A stretch of 64,000 bases of DNA from Conoideocrella luteorostrata. Its lineage: Eukaryota; Ascomycota; Sordariomycetes; Hypocreales; Clavicipitaceae. The notes under the pieces were generated by a model. That model was not told where the DNA came from. It worked only from the letters and a program-made list of their open reading frames with translations, and did no database searches. How positions within the stretch are numbered: position 1 is the first letter of the stretch; each line of letters opens with the position of its first letter. This document shows positions 23,673 through 35,735 of this stretch, in pieces. Both the position numbers and the translations under genes were made by a program. The stretch is from the NCBI GenBank assembly GCA_032433595.1, contig JASWJB010000100.1:1-64000 (forward strand), in the 5' to 3' direction.

Positions 23673-23897
23673 CTAGTGTGTAATTAATCTCTTCTGATTC
23701 GGCAAGCTGCTGCTCTCCTGAACTTTCGGCGCTGCATTGTACACGGAATCCGAGGCATTATAACCCTTTCCGCCACCAGTGCCGCATTTTGGCTCATGAC
23801 AGCCTTTCTCTGGCGTGGTATCCATATCCGGCAGAGATTGGAAGCAGAGTTCTTCTCCAATAGAACAACCTATATAAATCTGAACCTCGTATTGCAC
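23673..23897 (-). CDS. Small Cys-rich ORF, left copy of an inverted pair
   Basis: Open frame of about 74 codons read from GTG at 23897; no ATG lies in frame, so an upstream exon or loss of the start is implied. The text contains GCSIGEELC, then LPDMDTTPEKGCHEPKCGTGGG and YNASDSVYN. The same motif string, diverged, appears on the opposite strand at 24031-24110. The spacing of cysteines suggests a small secreted protein, but no signal peptide is seen in this frame. Whether it is a working gene or a relic is open. Confidence 0.35.
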   Translation of the reverse strand: MQYEVQIYIGCSIGEELCFQSLPDMDTTPEKGCHEPKCGTGGGKGYNASDSVYNAAPKVQESSSLPNQKRLITH

Positions 23898-23975
23898 ATT
23901 CTTCTATGCTAATCTGCTAAGCATAGTCTCTTTAAAATATCCGGAAGCAGACGAAGACGAAAGGCCGCACAAGAC

Positions 23976-24149
23976 GGGACCTGGAGAGCACATCGGTTAT
24001 CCTGTTGGCTACCCTGCGACAAATGTTTGCCGGATATGGGTATCACGCCAAAGAAGGGCTGTACCGAACCAAGATGCGGTATTCGTGGCGGGAGAGATTA
24101 TTATGCGTTGGATACCTTCACTGTTTGTAATTATGCTGTGGGAATGTAA
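23976..24149 (+). CDS. Small Cys-rich ORF, right copy of an inverted pair
   Basis: In this frame the text runs CDKCLPDMGITPKKGC, then TEPRCGIRGG and ends CNYAVGM (stop at 24147-24149). It parallels the left copy: LPDM-x-x-TP-x-KGC-x-EP-x-CG-x-x-GG. The two copies are head to head with under 200 bp between the conserved parts. There is no in-frame ATG with a signal peptide, so a 5' exon would be needed. It may be a pseudogene. Confidence 0.3.
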   Translation, partial: GTWRAHRLSCWLPCDKCLPDMGITPKKGCTEPRCGIRGGRDYYALDTFTVCNYAVGM

Positions 24150-26511
24150 AGTTGACAGGCTATGTGCATCGAATCAATTAAACGGGGCGTCTCAAAGGCT
24201 TGGTACCACCATGGGGGCCTATTTGTCAATTTGAGGCCGACTTTGAACGACTTTCTTGGGCAGTAGAAGGGACGCATGGTTTTCTCCCATATGGACTTGA
24301 GATGTGTATTTGGAATCCAGAGCACCAGTCGATGACGCTTCATTAAGGTAGCCGTCATATTTGAGTTGAATGTCATTGTATCCTCTTGTTTCAGCGATTT
24401 TTGTTTTGTGTTCTCTTCCGCCATTATTCTCACGAAGTCTTCTACGTACGAAAAGTGCATCCAAATCGAATGCCGCACAATACGCAGTGAGGAAGGGATA
24501 TCATTTGAGAACAAGAGAAGGTTAATAGAAGAGCCTTTGCGTCCATATACTTAATTTAATTTGGTAACGACGGAGAGAGATAAAGTGGCTTGTTGGACAT
24601 GAAGCGGGATAAGACCACCTTCCACACCGCACCGGCTGGCAGCTTCGGACTCTTCACACCGGTCGCTAACTGCATGTCACTGTGCGCTTCATACGAGTCG
24701 GATGGGCAGCTTATAACTAGCTAAGGATACGAGAACCCTTCCGTAGAGTCGAAAAGCGTGGCCTCGCAGGTTAATTGTGCAGTGCCTAGGAGTCATCTGA
24801 GACCAGCAACGATTGGTGTCGGGCTAGTCCAGCACTTTCGATTACGCGATTTGTGATTTGTTGCATTAAGACGATTTTGATCTGAAACAAAAAGCCACCA
24901 GATGTGACCATTACGATCTCCCAGCACATGCACTCTCTCTACCTTGCAGTCCGCGTGGCACATGCTGGTCGAAGCAGAGCCCGAGGCTTCGACATCCTGG
25001 GACTTTCGTTAAACAGGGAAGATGCGGCCGGCAACGTCAGTCACCTCATCACGTCTCATTGTGTAAAGGTACGTTTCTCTTCAAGTCGAAAAGTCCACGG
25101 CACTCCGAGGGATTGCAAGTGCGGGCTACTCCGTATATTGTTTGCCTTCGAACCCTTGACACGTACGAGCCTGTGCCAGCGCATCGAGCACTCATTTACG
25201 GTCTATTGCATGTACCGCCTGCTCTGTACTAATCATTGGATGGGTAGTTACTCGTATCGTCCAATGAGACGTGTTATGCAGGATCTAACCAAGTCGTGAG
25301 CACGGATGTCTTCCAAAGCTCTGATAACCAGACATTCGTCAAGTTAGAGAGAGACTGGTTTCACCCCCGGGAACTTATTTTCGGCATCGTCGGAAATAAA
25401 GCCACGACGGAACTCCCCAGCTAATTAGCTCTCCAGAGAAGGACATCCAGAATGATGCCATCGAACGCAGAAAGCTGGGCGTCGTTACTTCACAACAGAT
25501 AACGCGCGACCTCAAAAGGCTTGGCCGATTAAGGCATCATGTGATTGGCCCAATGCACCCAGAAGGCCCACCAATCACACAATTTGCGGACTAGTCATGA
25601 CAATGGCGCCATTTGCAAAGCACAAAGAGTCTATTCGCACGTCATTTGTTAAATTTGTTAGCGCCTGCCGGACGTGGCAGGATTTGGAGTATGGTTGACA
25701 GGCACGAGCAGCTTCTAGCGTCGACTGGCCCCAGTACGAGAGGCAATCTGGAGCAGAAGTTCAAAGCCTGTGCAGTGTTGGTAACATAGCGAGGGTGTTC
25801 AAGCGATCCCTTAATATCTGTTCACCTGCTCTATCTGCAGCGAGTCTAATCGAGCCCAGCATATGCACCCTGGTCCGCATGTACTCTCTCAAGTAGACTG
25901 TACCAGCTTTTCCACGTCTGCATTTTGCAGGATGTCGGTGAAGGCGGGATCGCGCATCGTACATCCGGACCACGGACTAGTGGCACAAAACCTTTGTTGG
26001 CAGAGGGCCATCTCCTGCGATCGAGGAAAAATTCAATTCAAGATGATGTGAATATACCCTCCAGCCAGGCGTGATACAGTGTGACCCGACCAGGCAAAAG
26101 GCATAACAAAGCGACAGGCAAAAGCAAAAATCGCCATTGGCGTAGGCTCTCCAGGCGGCTCGGCGGTTGCGGGGACAATATTCAAGGCGGCCGACAGCCG
26201 TGCTCTCAGCATTCGTTGTAGTCGGTACTCCGTACTCAGCACTCTGTACGGAGTTACTCCGTACCAGAGTTGGGTCCCACTCTGCCGCCACTCGGACTGG
26301 ACAGGCTCGCTCCGCCACCAACTGAACTTCCAGGCTCTGGTCCATGTCCGAATTCAATGCTCTCCATGGCAAGATGTATGTCTGCTAACAGTACTCTGGA
26401 AAGCACGCCATTGTTCGCTCAGCAGGCATCAGAAACCTGAAACTCCCATGCTTACCCTTCACGGTATATATCCTTCCTAGTGCGCGACCGGCCCTCAAAG
26501 CTCTCGCCGAC
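24150..26511. other. Large gene-free stretch, MET30 promoter side
   Basis: No supported gene. Two minus-strand frames at 24131-24514 and 24219-24464 overlap and are both protein-like, possibly a broken gene. TACTCCGTA copies lie at 25127, 26226 and 26255. Confidence 0.5.
26226..26263. promoter_or_regulatory. Cluster of TACGGAGTA-type motifs upstream of MET30
   Basis: Exact TACTCCGTA copies at 26226-26234 and 26255-26263 flank an inverted near-copy TACGGAGTT at 26246. The cluster lies about 250 bp upstream of the MET30 start codon. A role as a factor-binding site is inference only. Confidence 0.4.
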
Positions 26512-28827
26512 ATGAAGCAAACAGTTGCGCACCTCAACGGCCATAGCCAGGATGATACTGCTGCGGTGACGACTTCGAACAATGACCAGCACTACTTCTC
26601 GTCGTCCAACGTGCAGGACGATAAACTTTCTGACACTTTATACGGTCAAACGAACACATCACCATCCCACCAGCCTCCCTCTTCTTCTACACAACAGCCT
26701 TCCCGCGACAACTGCGATCGGAGACGACCTCAGGAAGAAGATAACACACGACTAAAAAAGATGGCGTCCGAACTCGTGGTTCAGACTGTTAGCCCGTTCC
26801 TGAAAGAGCATATCCCCGGCCTGTATGCGCCTATTGGCAAGGATAATGTCAAGATGAGTGCTGAGAGTCCTACGACTTGGCCTCGTATGAAAGATCCAAA
26901 CACCAAATTTTGCTACCGCCATCGTCCAGACTCCAAGTGCAGACGGGCTGCAGACGAGTCAAAGATGGGCTTTATTCAGAGCGTATGTGATTCATTTTAC
27001 GATGGAAGCGTAACTTGTGTAGCTCAAGTCTGTTTGCTAACTGTCCCTTAGGAATTAAACAGCCTACCCACTGCCGACCAACAGGCTATTACCCATGTAT
27101 GGTCATTATTCTCTGCAGCACCCTCGAAGCAACGAGAGTTAATGTTGCAGGGCATTATTACCCAATGCTGTTTCCCTCAACTGTCTACGGTATCGCGCGA
27201 AGTTCAAGAACAACTGAAGATTGATTTCCTTGCTGCCTTGCCAACAGAACTATCATACAAGATTCTCAGCTCTCTCGATACAGTTTCACTCTGCAAGGCT
27301 GCTCAAGTCAGCCGGCGCTGGCGCAGCTTAGCTGATGACGACGTTGTCTGGCACAGAATGTGCGAACAGCACATTGACCGAAAGTGTACCAAGTGCGGCT
27401 GGGGCTTGCCGCTTCTCGAAAAGAAGAAGCTTATGGCATGGAGCCGACATCAATCAGCACATCACCGCCACGATCACAATCACGATCACAATCATGATCT
27501 CAACCACAACCACAACCACAACCATGACCACGACCATGACCACGACCACGACCACGATCATACTCAGAATCCTGAACCATCCATCGAGATAACTGCACGA
27601 AGCCCAACGTCGTCCGGCGAGTCAAATAAGCGATCTAGCTCCGGTATCGAAGAGACTGCCGCCAAGCGACCGCGGCTAAGCGGCCCTTCTCACTCTCGGT
27701 CACACCTTGATAACGAGCGAAAGTTCCGCCCGTGGAAAGACGTGTATCGCGATCGGTTCAAAGTCGGGTTCAACTGGAAGACCGGTCGATGCACAATCAA
27801 GACATTCAAAGGCCATGAAAACGGTATCACATGTCTTCAATTCGATCACAATATTCTGGCAACTGGTTCATATGACACCACCATCAAGATTTGGAACATT
27901 GAAACTGGCGAGGTAATTCGGACTCTTCGTGGACACACATCGACAGTCCGGACTCTCCAGTTTGACGATTCAAAGTTGATTAGTGGCAGCTTTGACAAAA
28001 CAATCAAGATCTGGAACTGGCAGACAGGCGAATGCCTGAATACTCTACAGTGCCATACTGAGGGGGTCTTGTCTGTGCACTTTGATGGGTGCACTCTGGC
28101 CTCTGGTTCCATTGACAAGACAGTCAAGATCTTCAGCTTCAATAACAAGCAGACATTTACCTTGCGTGGCCACACTGACTGGGTTAACCACGTCCGCATT
28201 GATTCACCATCTCGAACCGTTTTTTCAGCGTCAGATGACATGACCATTAAGCTGTGGGATCTGGAGTCCAAACAGTGCATCAAGACTTTCCGGGGCCACG
28301 TCGGCCAAGTACAGCAGGTGCTTCTCATGCCGCCTGACTTTGAGCCCGACGAATTACCAAGCGATGACAAGGCTGATGCCATCTCTGTTCATAGCGACCG
28401 AAGTGCTACACCAACGCCGTTGCCGGAGCAGTCTGTTGATGCGCGGGCCTCGTTTGGATATGGTTTCACCCATGACACATCACGGCCCCTGCCTCCCCGC
28501 TATATGCTGACGGGTGGACTGGACAACACCGTTCGACTCTGGGACATTACCACCGGTAAATGCATTAGAAGCATGTTTGGCCACGTCGAAGGTATATGGG
28601 GTCTTGTTGGCGATACACTCCGTGTGGTCACTGGCGCAAACGACTCTATGACCAAGATCTGGGAACCGCGTTCTGGCAAATGCGAGCGCAGCTTCACTGG
28701 CCATGCTGGCCCCGTCACTTGCGTTGGGCTCAGCGACTCCAGGATGGCCAGTGGCAGCGAAGACGGCGAAGTACGTCTATATAGCTTCGAGGGCGAAACT
28801 CTCGAAGAGCGGGGGACGCCATCATAA
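26512..28827 (+). CDS. sconB: F-box/WD40 sulfur regulator (Met30 / sconB / scon-2)
   Basis: Two exons (26512-26982, 27052-28827) give 748 aa. Substrate receptor of an SCF ubiquitin ligase; in yeast and moulds the family represses sulfur assimilation by targeting the Met4/metR/CYS3-type bZIP activator. The N-terminal region contains [14 protein letters not shown] and [20 protein letters not shown], as in sconB. The F-box spans about residues 213-262 ([18 protein letters not shown]). CTKCGWGLP follows. Seven WD40 repeats run from about residue 405 ([19 protein letters not shown]) to the C-terminus, each with GH...D...W/IKIW-type blades. A run of His alternating with Asp or Asn lies at about residues 294-327, between the F-box and the propeller. 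Confidence 0.95.
27460..27561 (+). repeat. In-frame His-Asp/Asn codon repeat inside sconB
   Basis: Tandem hexanucleotides CACGAT/CACAAT/CACGAC encode about 34 residues in which nearly every second one is His, the others Asp or Asn, with one short LN interruption. It is a coding microsatellite within the linker between F-box and WD40 domains. Confidence 0.95.
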
Positions 28828-31141
28828 CAGCGCCCAAACTATGAAACCCGCTAATTTTACGACTTATCACGAACAAAGGGATACCTGACAAGTATCGGAT
28901 TCCCTTTCTGCGATTTTTTTCTTTTTTTTTTTAGAAAAAACAGTATTATTTGCCGCAAACTCTCTTGTCTTGGCGTGTTCGCTTAATGATACCACACTTG
29001 CTTGGGCAGATGTACTCCATAACGACTTTATTTTACCAGCATGGCACGTCATCACATGTGTACTGTTTTTATATTGGGGCACCAAAAACAAAATAGATGA
29101 ATTTTAGGACTAGGATGACTTTTGGGACTTTGGCGCAATAATAGGCGGGGGGCCGGAGTAAAGATAGATTCTCAGGAATAAAATACTATGTGCTATATTC
29201 TCGTTGTGACACAAATAGGACGCAATCTGTGAATGTGTAATGGGTACTCTCCTCATTGTATCCTTGTAGTTGAGCAGTGGTAGTAAGTATGCTAGGCCGT
29301 GGGCTCTTAATGTCGAGGCGTGCGTGATATGTAGCGGGCTAGAAACCGACGGAAATGCAACCCCTGCACCGAGATGCTCGTCCGTCACTCTAAAATGGCA
29401 AGTAGCCGAGGACCTAGGAAAAAAGCCAATCTGGAAGTAACCGCCGCAATCATCAGACGGAAATGAGAAAGCCAGTCATCCCGAGCACTTCTCTATTCTC
29501 CACGTGAGCAGCCGTGGGCGGCCGCAAGTCAAGCAAGCAGAGCATATCATAAAAGCACGTACGTACAGTACGACACACGACCATCAGGTTAACAGCCAGG
29601 TGAGGCGTGAGCGGGTATGACTCCCCTGTAGCTCCGGCTACATATAAGTCTGCTAATAAGTCCAGGTAGTTTATCAATCTACACCACTTGCATCATTGTA
29701 TGCCCCAGGTCGGCGCCGGCTCATTCGTACCTCGGCAAAAGGCGGCAACGCCCTGAGGCCAATTGGGACACTTCAATGGTCCGTTAGGGGGGGACCCGAT
29801 CCCTTCCGGCACTGCGGTACGGACATTATAGCTAGCTTTGACATCCACTACCTGCCTGTGGGGCGGTCGGTGCTGCTCCTCAGGCCATGAAATATTCACA
29901 GTTTGGAGTGTGACTTGCAACATTGGATTATACGCCACGTTCCCGTTATATTTTGAGAGCTGCGTCAATTTGATATATGATCAGATCTTCATGAATTTAT
30001 TATCGGCGGTAAAGAGCTGCAGGTCGCCCGACTCTTTGTATTTGTAGCCCGCGCCCCGCAAATTCACATGCGGACGCGGGGGCTGGACTGGAGGTGGTGG
30101 GACCCTTCGGCTCAAGGTGAAGGAGCAGCTGGGGAAGCGGCTAGCTAGGGGGCCGACAGCGTTTCCATCGGAATTGAAGCCGTCAGATTATATGAGCGCC
30201 AGACAGGCAGGCCAACCAGCAAAAGCTGCACACTCGATTCGAATACAAGCAGCCGGACATGAATGGCATCTGGGCGTCCTCTATCCTCCGGGCCCAGGCT
30301 GGGCAAGTCAGGAACTCTTTCCGTCTGCCCGGCATCTACATATCTGATGCAAGTCTCCAAAACGCCATGTAATACCAAGGTAGGTAACTAGGTTAGTGGG
30401 GTTCCCCAAACCGTATTGTACCTGCTGCGTACGGAGTACATGTTGTACAATGCTCTCGGCGCGTCACAACAGCCGCGGGACAATCGAGTGAGCCTCCATT
30501 ACAATTCCATGAAGCAGTAGCCGCAACGAGTCGTTATACCCAGCCAGCCAGCCAGCCAGCCAGCCAGTCCAGTCCCAGTTCCAGTCCCCTCATACCCCTT
30601 GAACCAAATCAAATGTAAACCAGGCTGGTCTTGTGACGCAAAAGGCCGGTTGGAATTCCCATCTCAGCCCACTAAAGGGCACCCGATCGCGCCCGCCACC
30701 AACAAGGCCCAGCGGCCCAGAATCATATGTCAAAAGCTAAACCGCCCCGTTCCAGCCTGCCCTTTGAGCGTGTGACTCTTTTTTTTTTTCATCTGCCTCC
30801 AAGTTTCGTCTCTCTTCTTTTCTTGCCTATTATTTTAATACTTCTCCTTAGGCATTTGAAACAGCTTCGCTTTCTTAGAAGGAAAAAAGAAGAACAGGAA
30901 GGAACGGCTTTGTTGTGCTGTGCAATCCCCTGTTGCATTGCTGCCCCAAGTGACGACATCCGCTTGGCCGGTTCTCCAGCACGTGCAAGTTGCGACAGTT
31001 TGGATCTATACCATTGCGGGCGAACGCACCCTCGGAAAGAACACACAAGAAAAAAAGAGAAAAAGTGTGTCAGTTATTCTTTGTGTATTCTTTGGCGTCT
31101 TTCCAAGCAATCAAAAAATTCAATTGCTTCGTTGAAACGCC
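28828..31141. other. Large gene-free stretch, SFC1 promoter side
   Basis: No supported gene. Contains a T-rich run near 28909-28932, a TACGGAGTA copy at 30430, a CAGC repeat at 30541, and a pyrimidine-rich tract at 30778-30850 ending in CTCCTTAG, which could be the 3' end of a 5'-UTR intron of the carrier gene. Confidence 0.5.
30541..30567. repeat. (CAGC)n microsatellite
   Basis: Six to seven tandem copies of CAGC, followed by CAGTCC/CAGTTCC variants. Confidence 0.9.
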
Positions 31142-32429
31142 ATGCCTTCCAGCGACAATAACCGCAAACCGCCCACCGTGGCTGTCAACCTCATCGGTAT
31201 GTTCAGCTTACCCCGATCCTCGGCAGAATCACCAACACGCAAAACACAGTGCGCAATTGAGCTAACAAAGATGACAATTCACAGCCGGAGGCGGTGCTGG
31301 TATGATGGAGGCCCTCGTTTGCCATCCCCTCGGTATGTTTGCTCTGTTCACTTCTCTTCTTCTCTCCAGCCACCTTATGCTGCTGCTCTACAACACGGCG
31401 CATACACGGCCCCCGCTGGTTCAAGTACATGGACAAAAAGAACAAGAAAGAGCACAACTGACACAACATGCTACTCGGTAGACACAATCAAAGTCCGAAT
31501 GCAGCTTTCCAGACGCGCCCGCCAGCCCGGTGCCCCCAAAAGAGGCTTCATCAAGACTGGTGTAGAAATCGTGAAGAAAGAAACGCCCCTCGGCCTGTAT
31601 AAAGGCCTGGGCGCTGTCCTCACTGGCATTGTCCCCAAAATGGCCATTCGCTTTACCTCATTCGAGACATACAAGCAGCTGCTTGCCGACAAAACCACCG
31701 GCAAGGTCTCTGGTCAGGCGACCTTCTTTGCCGGTCTGGCTGCCGGTGTGACCGAGGCTGTTGCCGTCGTCACGCCCATGGAAGTCATCAAGATTCGGCT
31801 TCAGGCGCAACACCATTCCATGGCTGATCCCCTCGACGTGCCCAAGTATCGCAACGCCGCGCATGCTCTGTACACTGTTGTTCGAGAGGAAGGCTTCGGC
31901 GCACTGTACCGAGGTGTTAGCTTGACGGCCCTGAGACAGGGTACCAACCAGGCCGTCAACTTCACTGCCTACTCATACTTCAAGGAGTGGTTGAAGCAGT
32001 GGCAGCCGCAGTTCCAGGGCCAGAATCTGCCCAGCTGGCAGACAACGCTTATTGGTCTGGTTTCCGGTGCCATGGGTCCCTTGAGTAATGCGCCAATTGA
32101 CACAATCAAGACGAGGTTACAGAAGACACCTGCCCGACCTGGTGTTAGCGCCTGGGCGAGAATAACTCAGATCTCCGCCGATATGTTCAAGTAAGACAAT
32201 TATTTATTTATTTACTTGTTGAGGCCTCTGGAAGAGAAACTCGCATGGAGAATTCATTGCTAATCCCCTTTGCAGGCAAGAAGGTTTCCACGCCTTCTAC
32301 AAGGGTATTACGCCCCGGATCATGCGTGTCGCCCCCGGCCAGGCCGTCACTTTCACCGTCTACGAGTATCTGAGGTCGCAGCTTGAGAGTAGCAATCTCT
32401 CATTTGCCGGTGGCAAGTATGAAGAGTAA
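31142..32429 (+). CDS. acuL: Mitochondrial succinate-fumarate carrier (Sfc1/Acr1, AcuL)
   Basis: Four exons (31142-31196, 31285-31332, 31482-32190, 32276-32429) give 321 aa. Inner-membrane antiporter that brings cytosolic succinate from the glyoxylate cycle into mitochondria in exchange for fumarate, needed for growth on acetate or fatty acids. The three carrier signatures are present: PLDTIKVRMQ, PMEVIKIRLQ and PIDTIKTRLQ. GFIKTG, LYKGLGAVLTGIVPKMAIRF, YRGVSLTALRQGTNQAVNFT and ITPRIMRVAPGQAVTFTVYE match the Sfc1 subfamily specifically rather than citrate carriers. The first two exons are very short (55 and 48 nt), so an ORF-only reading loses the first helix. Confidence 0.94.
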
Positions 32430-32861
32430 AGAAGTATTTTATTTTATTTTGTAGTACTTACTCTCATATACCTCTGATCTCTCCGTTTTACAATCGCGAA
32501 CGCCGAAGAAGAAAAAAAGTTCGTCAAGGGTCAAAAGAGCACATGGGGGCAGCCCTGACACACGACAACCACTAGACCAGACCGTCTGCATGGACGAGGA
32601 GCGAGTCGAGACACATGAAATATTGGGATTCACTTGGTGGAAGACTTGTTGACTTTATCAAATAAATTCTTTTTGTTTTGCAGTGGATGAAACCATATTC
32701 ATACAGCATAGAGCTACACCACGAGGGAGGATGCCTGTCAATTTTTGGAACGCACATAACTCGGAGATTCTACAATCTTCCGAGGTTTATTTTAGAGTAC
32801 TAAATGCTATCTGCATAAATCATGTTCCGCGTTGTCTATGGATAGATGTAATGTCATGAAA
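32430..32861. other. Intergenic region between convergent genes
   Basis: Lies between the carrier and twinfilin 3' ends. It holds A/T-rich 3'-UTR-like sequence and no gene. Confidence 0.5.
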
Positions 32862-33984
32862 TCACCGACCAGGACGCTTAGGTCTGCTGAATCCACCCCT
32901 AGCCGCCGTCTTGGGATGGAGATCTTCCATAACCGACTGCTCAGTAATCTCGCTTGGCTCTTCGACCTCAAACTTCTTCTCCAGCGTCAATCCCGCTTCC
33001 TTGTCAGCGATCGTCAGCACAGCCCGCTTCATCAACGGATACAGCATGCGGTTCTTGATGGACTTGCTCCCCGCAGTTACGGGGCATGTGTAAAAGAAGA
33101 TAACAGGAGACTGTTCCGAGCCGTTATGGGTGTGCGTGAACCTGAAGAACGTGAACCGCGGCTCAGTCGTCGAAATAGCGTTGGACAGCTCAGTAATCGA
33201 CGACGGCCGGGGCGACTCGGAAACCAGCTCGACAAACTCCTTTTCGGCGTTTATTTTCTACAGAATGCATGTAAGCTTCCGTTTTCGCAGCTCCAGCTCC
33301 GCAACACCCCTGCCAACTTACCAGCATGACCACCACTCGGCCGCCGCCTCCATCCTGTCCCAGCTCCCTGAGAGCCGCAATGGCATCGTCAGCCATAGGC
33401 ATAGCAAAGCTCTTGCTCAGATGAATCTCTCGAGTGCCCGTCCCAGATCCAGCCTCCTGCTCGGCGCGCTTGACCTCACCCAGCGTCTGCTCCTCCTCCG
33501 TCAACGGGGCGGCCATCTGCGTGTGCGCATCGTGCTTCCTGAAGCCGCTCTCGGTCAAGTCGTCGGTCGAGTTCGCGAGTATCGTCTCTCGGAAGTGCTC
33601 CGAGCCCAGCTCCCGCACCAGTGTCAATCGCGTGGACGCAAACAACATCTTCTGTCTCACAGGTGCTGAGTCTGGGACGTACGTGATCGCAGCGAGTCGT
33701 GGAACGTCATCGTACCGTCGCAGGATGATGTAGAGGGCAACATTAGGCTGTAGATTACTTTGTAAGGCTGAGAGGTTGGCGGCGAACGAGGATGAGCTCG
33801 AAGGGAGAGTCTTCACGGGCACAAGCGATTCTTTTTCGATGCCAACAATAAGGCCGAAGGTTGAAGATGAGGAGAGCAGTGAATTGAACTCGTCCTGGAG
33901 CTCTTGCGAAGCTGTAAAGTATGAGGCGAGTGATTTCTAGTGCAGCAATGTGCGTCGGAGCATACCTGAAATTCCGGATTGCAT
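32862..33984 (-). CDS. TWF1: Twinfilin (actin monomer-binding, two ADF-H domains)
   Basis: Three exons (33984-33966, 33911-33322, 33257-32862) give 334 aa. Binds ADP-actin monomers and barbed ends, controlling filament turnover at cortical patches. The first ADF-H domain begins MQSGISASQELQDEFNSLL and continues through NVALYIILRRYD and KMLFASTRLTLVRELGSEHF. A linker with LTEEEQTLGEVKRAE leads to the second domain, which ends in NRMLYPLMKRAVLTIADKE. The tail RGGFSRPKRPGR is the basic twinfilin tail that binds capping protein or phosphoinositides. The first exon is only 19 nt. Confidence 0.92.
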
Positions 33985-34616
33985 TTTGACCAAGCAATGC
34001 GCTCTACCACGGCAAATCAAGATACAATGTCGCAGTTGGTTGTGATGTTGTTATGTAGTAGGAAGCAACCCACTGATTACGTAGGTGGGGGTTAAGTGAG
34101 CTACGAACCGTTGCCCCGCTACTCCAGGAACATGTACACATCATCGGCAGCTAGCTTTGGCAGAGAGCTACCCTAAATGATTCATTCACGTAATGTTTTT
34201 ACTGAAGAGTCAACCAGCTACGTGGCTGTGAAGTATACACCAGAAAAAGGAAATTGGCAGGATTATACTGAGAAAGCTGAATAGTTCTCTTATCTTTTTA
34301 GTGATTAGATGGTTGAGTTTGAAACGCTATGTTGTCAATAGCTATCTTCAATTTTTTTTCACATTCCATCAGGGATAAAACCAACTTATAACTTGGTGAT
34401 GATACTTTTTTGTTTCTAGGTACAAGTTTTGACAAACATTAGGTTGCGGCTCTATTCTTATTGCATGGCCGCTCTGAGGTACTACGTGGCTTTCAACTTT
34501 CACTCCAGCTATCAACTGACGTCCAAAACTGTCCCAAAAAGAACTAAACGAGATGCTCCCCGAGGCATGCCTTGCCTCGATAGGATGGCACGGCGTGCTA
34601 CATACTCTGAAACTCT
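33985..34616. other. Gene-free stretch
   Basis: Promoter side of twinfilin and 3' side of the WSC gene. AT-rich around 34270-34440; no gene seen. Confidence 0.5.
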
Positions 34617-35735
34617 CTACATGATGATTGCTGCAATCAGAGCTAATCCTCCAATGGTAGCCAGTGGCGGGACCATACTGTGGGTAGAATCTGACCCAGG
34701 TACCTGAGCCGGCGCAGATGGCTGCCCGGTGGGATCGGCGGTGTCTGAAGGACGCGACCATGGTGTACTTGTGGAAGAATAGTCTGAAGCGCCTGGAGTA
34801 GGCTCGTAGGTGCTGTTGGCGGTATCGGTTGCCTGCTGCCCAGACATATAATCATCCGAGTAACTTTGAGCCGAGGGTTCCGGTGCTTTTGAACTGTACT
34901 GTGGTGGAGCTGCAGTGGTCGGTTCGGCGGACGCCACTGTCTCTGGACTCGTCGTGCTTGTAATGAAACTGGTGGAACTTTCATCGCATGTTGTAGTCTG
35001 GGGCGGAACTGTCACCACAGCGGGCTGTTCGGGGGTTGAGCTAGCTTCTAGTGGGCATGGTGTTGTAGACGCTGCAGGTGGCGATGGCATTGTGCCAACA
35101 GCCACGGATGTCCCAGGAGTTGAAGACGTGAGAAGAAAGGTGAATGTAGTTGGCACTTCCGGTGGTATTCCGAACGGAGAGACCACGCCTCCAGGCTGCT
35201 TTGTAGCTACTGCAGCTGGAGACGGTTCGGATGAAGTGCATGGCTCAGGGGCTGTGGAGGTCACAGGTGGTGCCAATGTATCAGTAGTCTGAACTTGGGG
35301 CTGCTGGCTAACTGCCTCAGGTTTTCCATAGACATTGGCAATTCCGGGTCCCTCAGCTGGGCATATGCCGCCGCACATCCCATACGACGCATCTGCGTTG
35401 CAAGCGTGGTTGCAAGCACCTTCATCGAGGGGCTTGATTGCGTTGGCATCATCTCCACAACGGCATTCACTGTACAATATTAGCCGTGGCTGATGAAGGT
35501 GACAGCGGCCATACCCGGAAACTTACTTAGGAAACAGAGCAGCAAATCGATGCCCCTGGCAAGCCTGCTGGCATGACTCTGGAGTGAGCGGGCTGCCATT
35601 CAACGGTGCAGGCGATGTGAAACAGGACATATCGACGGATGCGCATCCTTGATACCCAAAGGAGGCGGTGGCATGACCAGACTGACCCAGCACCATGTTG
35701 ACGCCCAAGGCGACAAGCAAGATTAGAACACGCAT
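34617..35735 (-). CDS. WSC-domain GPI-anchored cell-surface protein
   Basis: Two exons (35735-35527, 35469-34617) give 353 aa. Signal peptide MRVLILLVALGVNMVLG. The WSC domain covers about residues 25-112 with its eight-Cys pattern: FGYQGCASVD, SCQQACQGHRFAALFP, ECRCGDDANA, CNHACNADASYGMCGG and a final NVYGK. WSC domains bind wall polysaccharides. A long Ser/Thr/Pro-rich region without structure follows (about residues 115-325). The end, PLATIGGLALIAAIIM, is hydrophobic with no basic tail, which fits a GPI-attachment signal better than a Wsc1-type transmembrane sensor. It is therefore probably a wall-associated protein rather than a signalling stress sensor. Confidence 0.88.

Noticed and set aside
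24131..24514. Two overlapping minus-strand frames with protein-like text
   Set aside because: Neither frame alone is convincing and I recognise no family; perhaps a broken gene, but not supportable.
24904..25299. 131-codon plus-strand ORF
   Set aside because: No recognisable domain and a mixed His/Arg/Ser composition typical of non-coding frames.
27846..28382. 178-codon minus-strand ORF opposite the WD40 region
   Set aside because: Produced by the repeat codon pattern of the WD40 blades on the plus strand.
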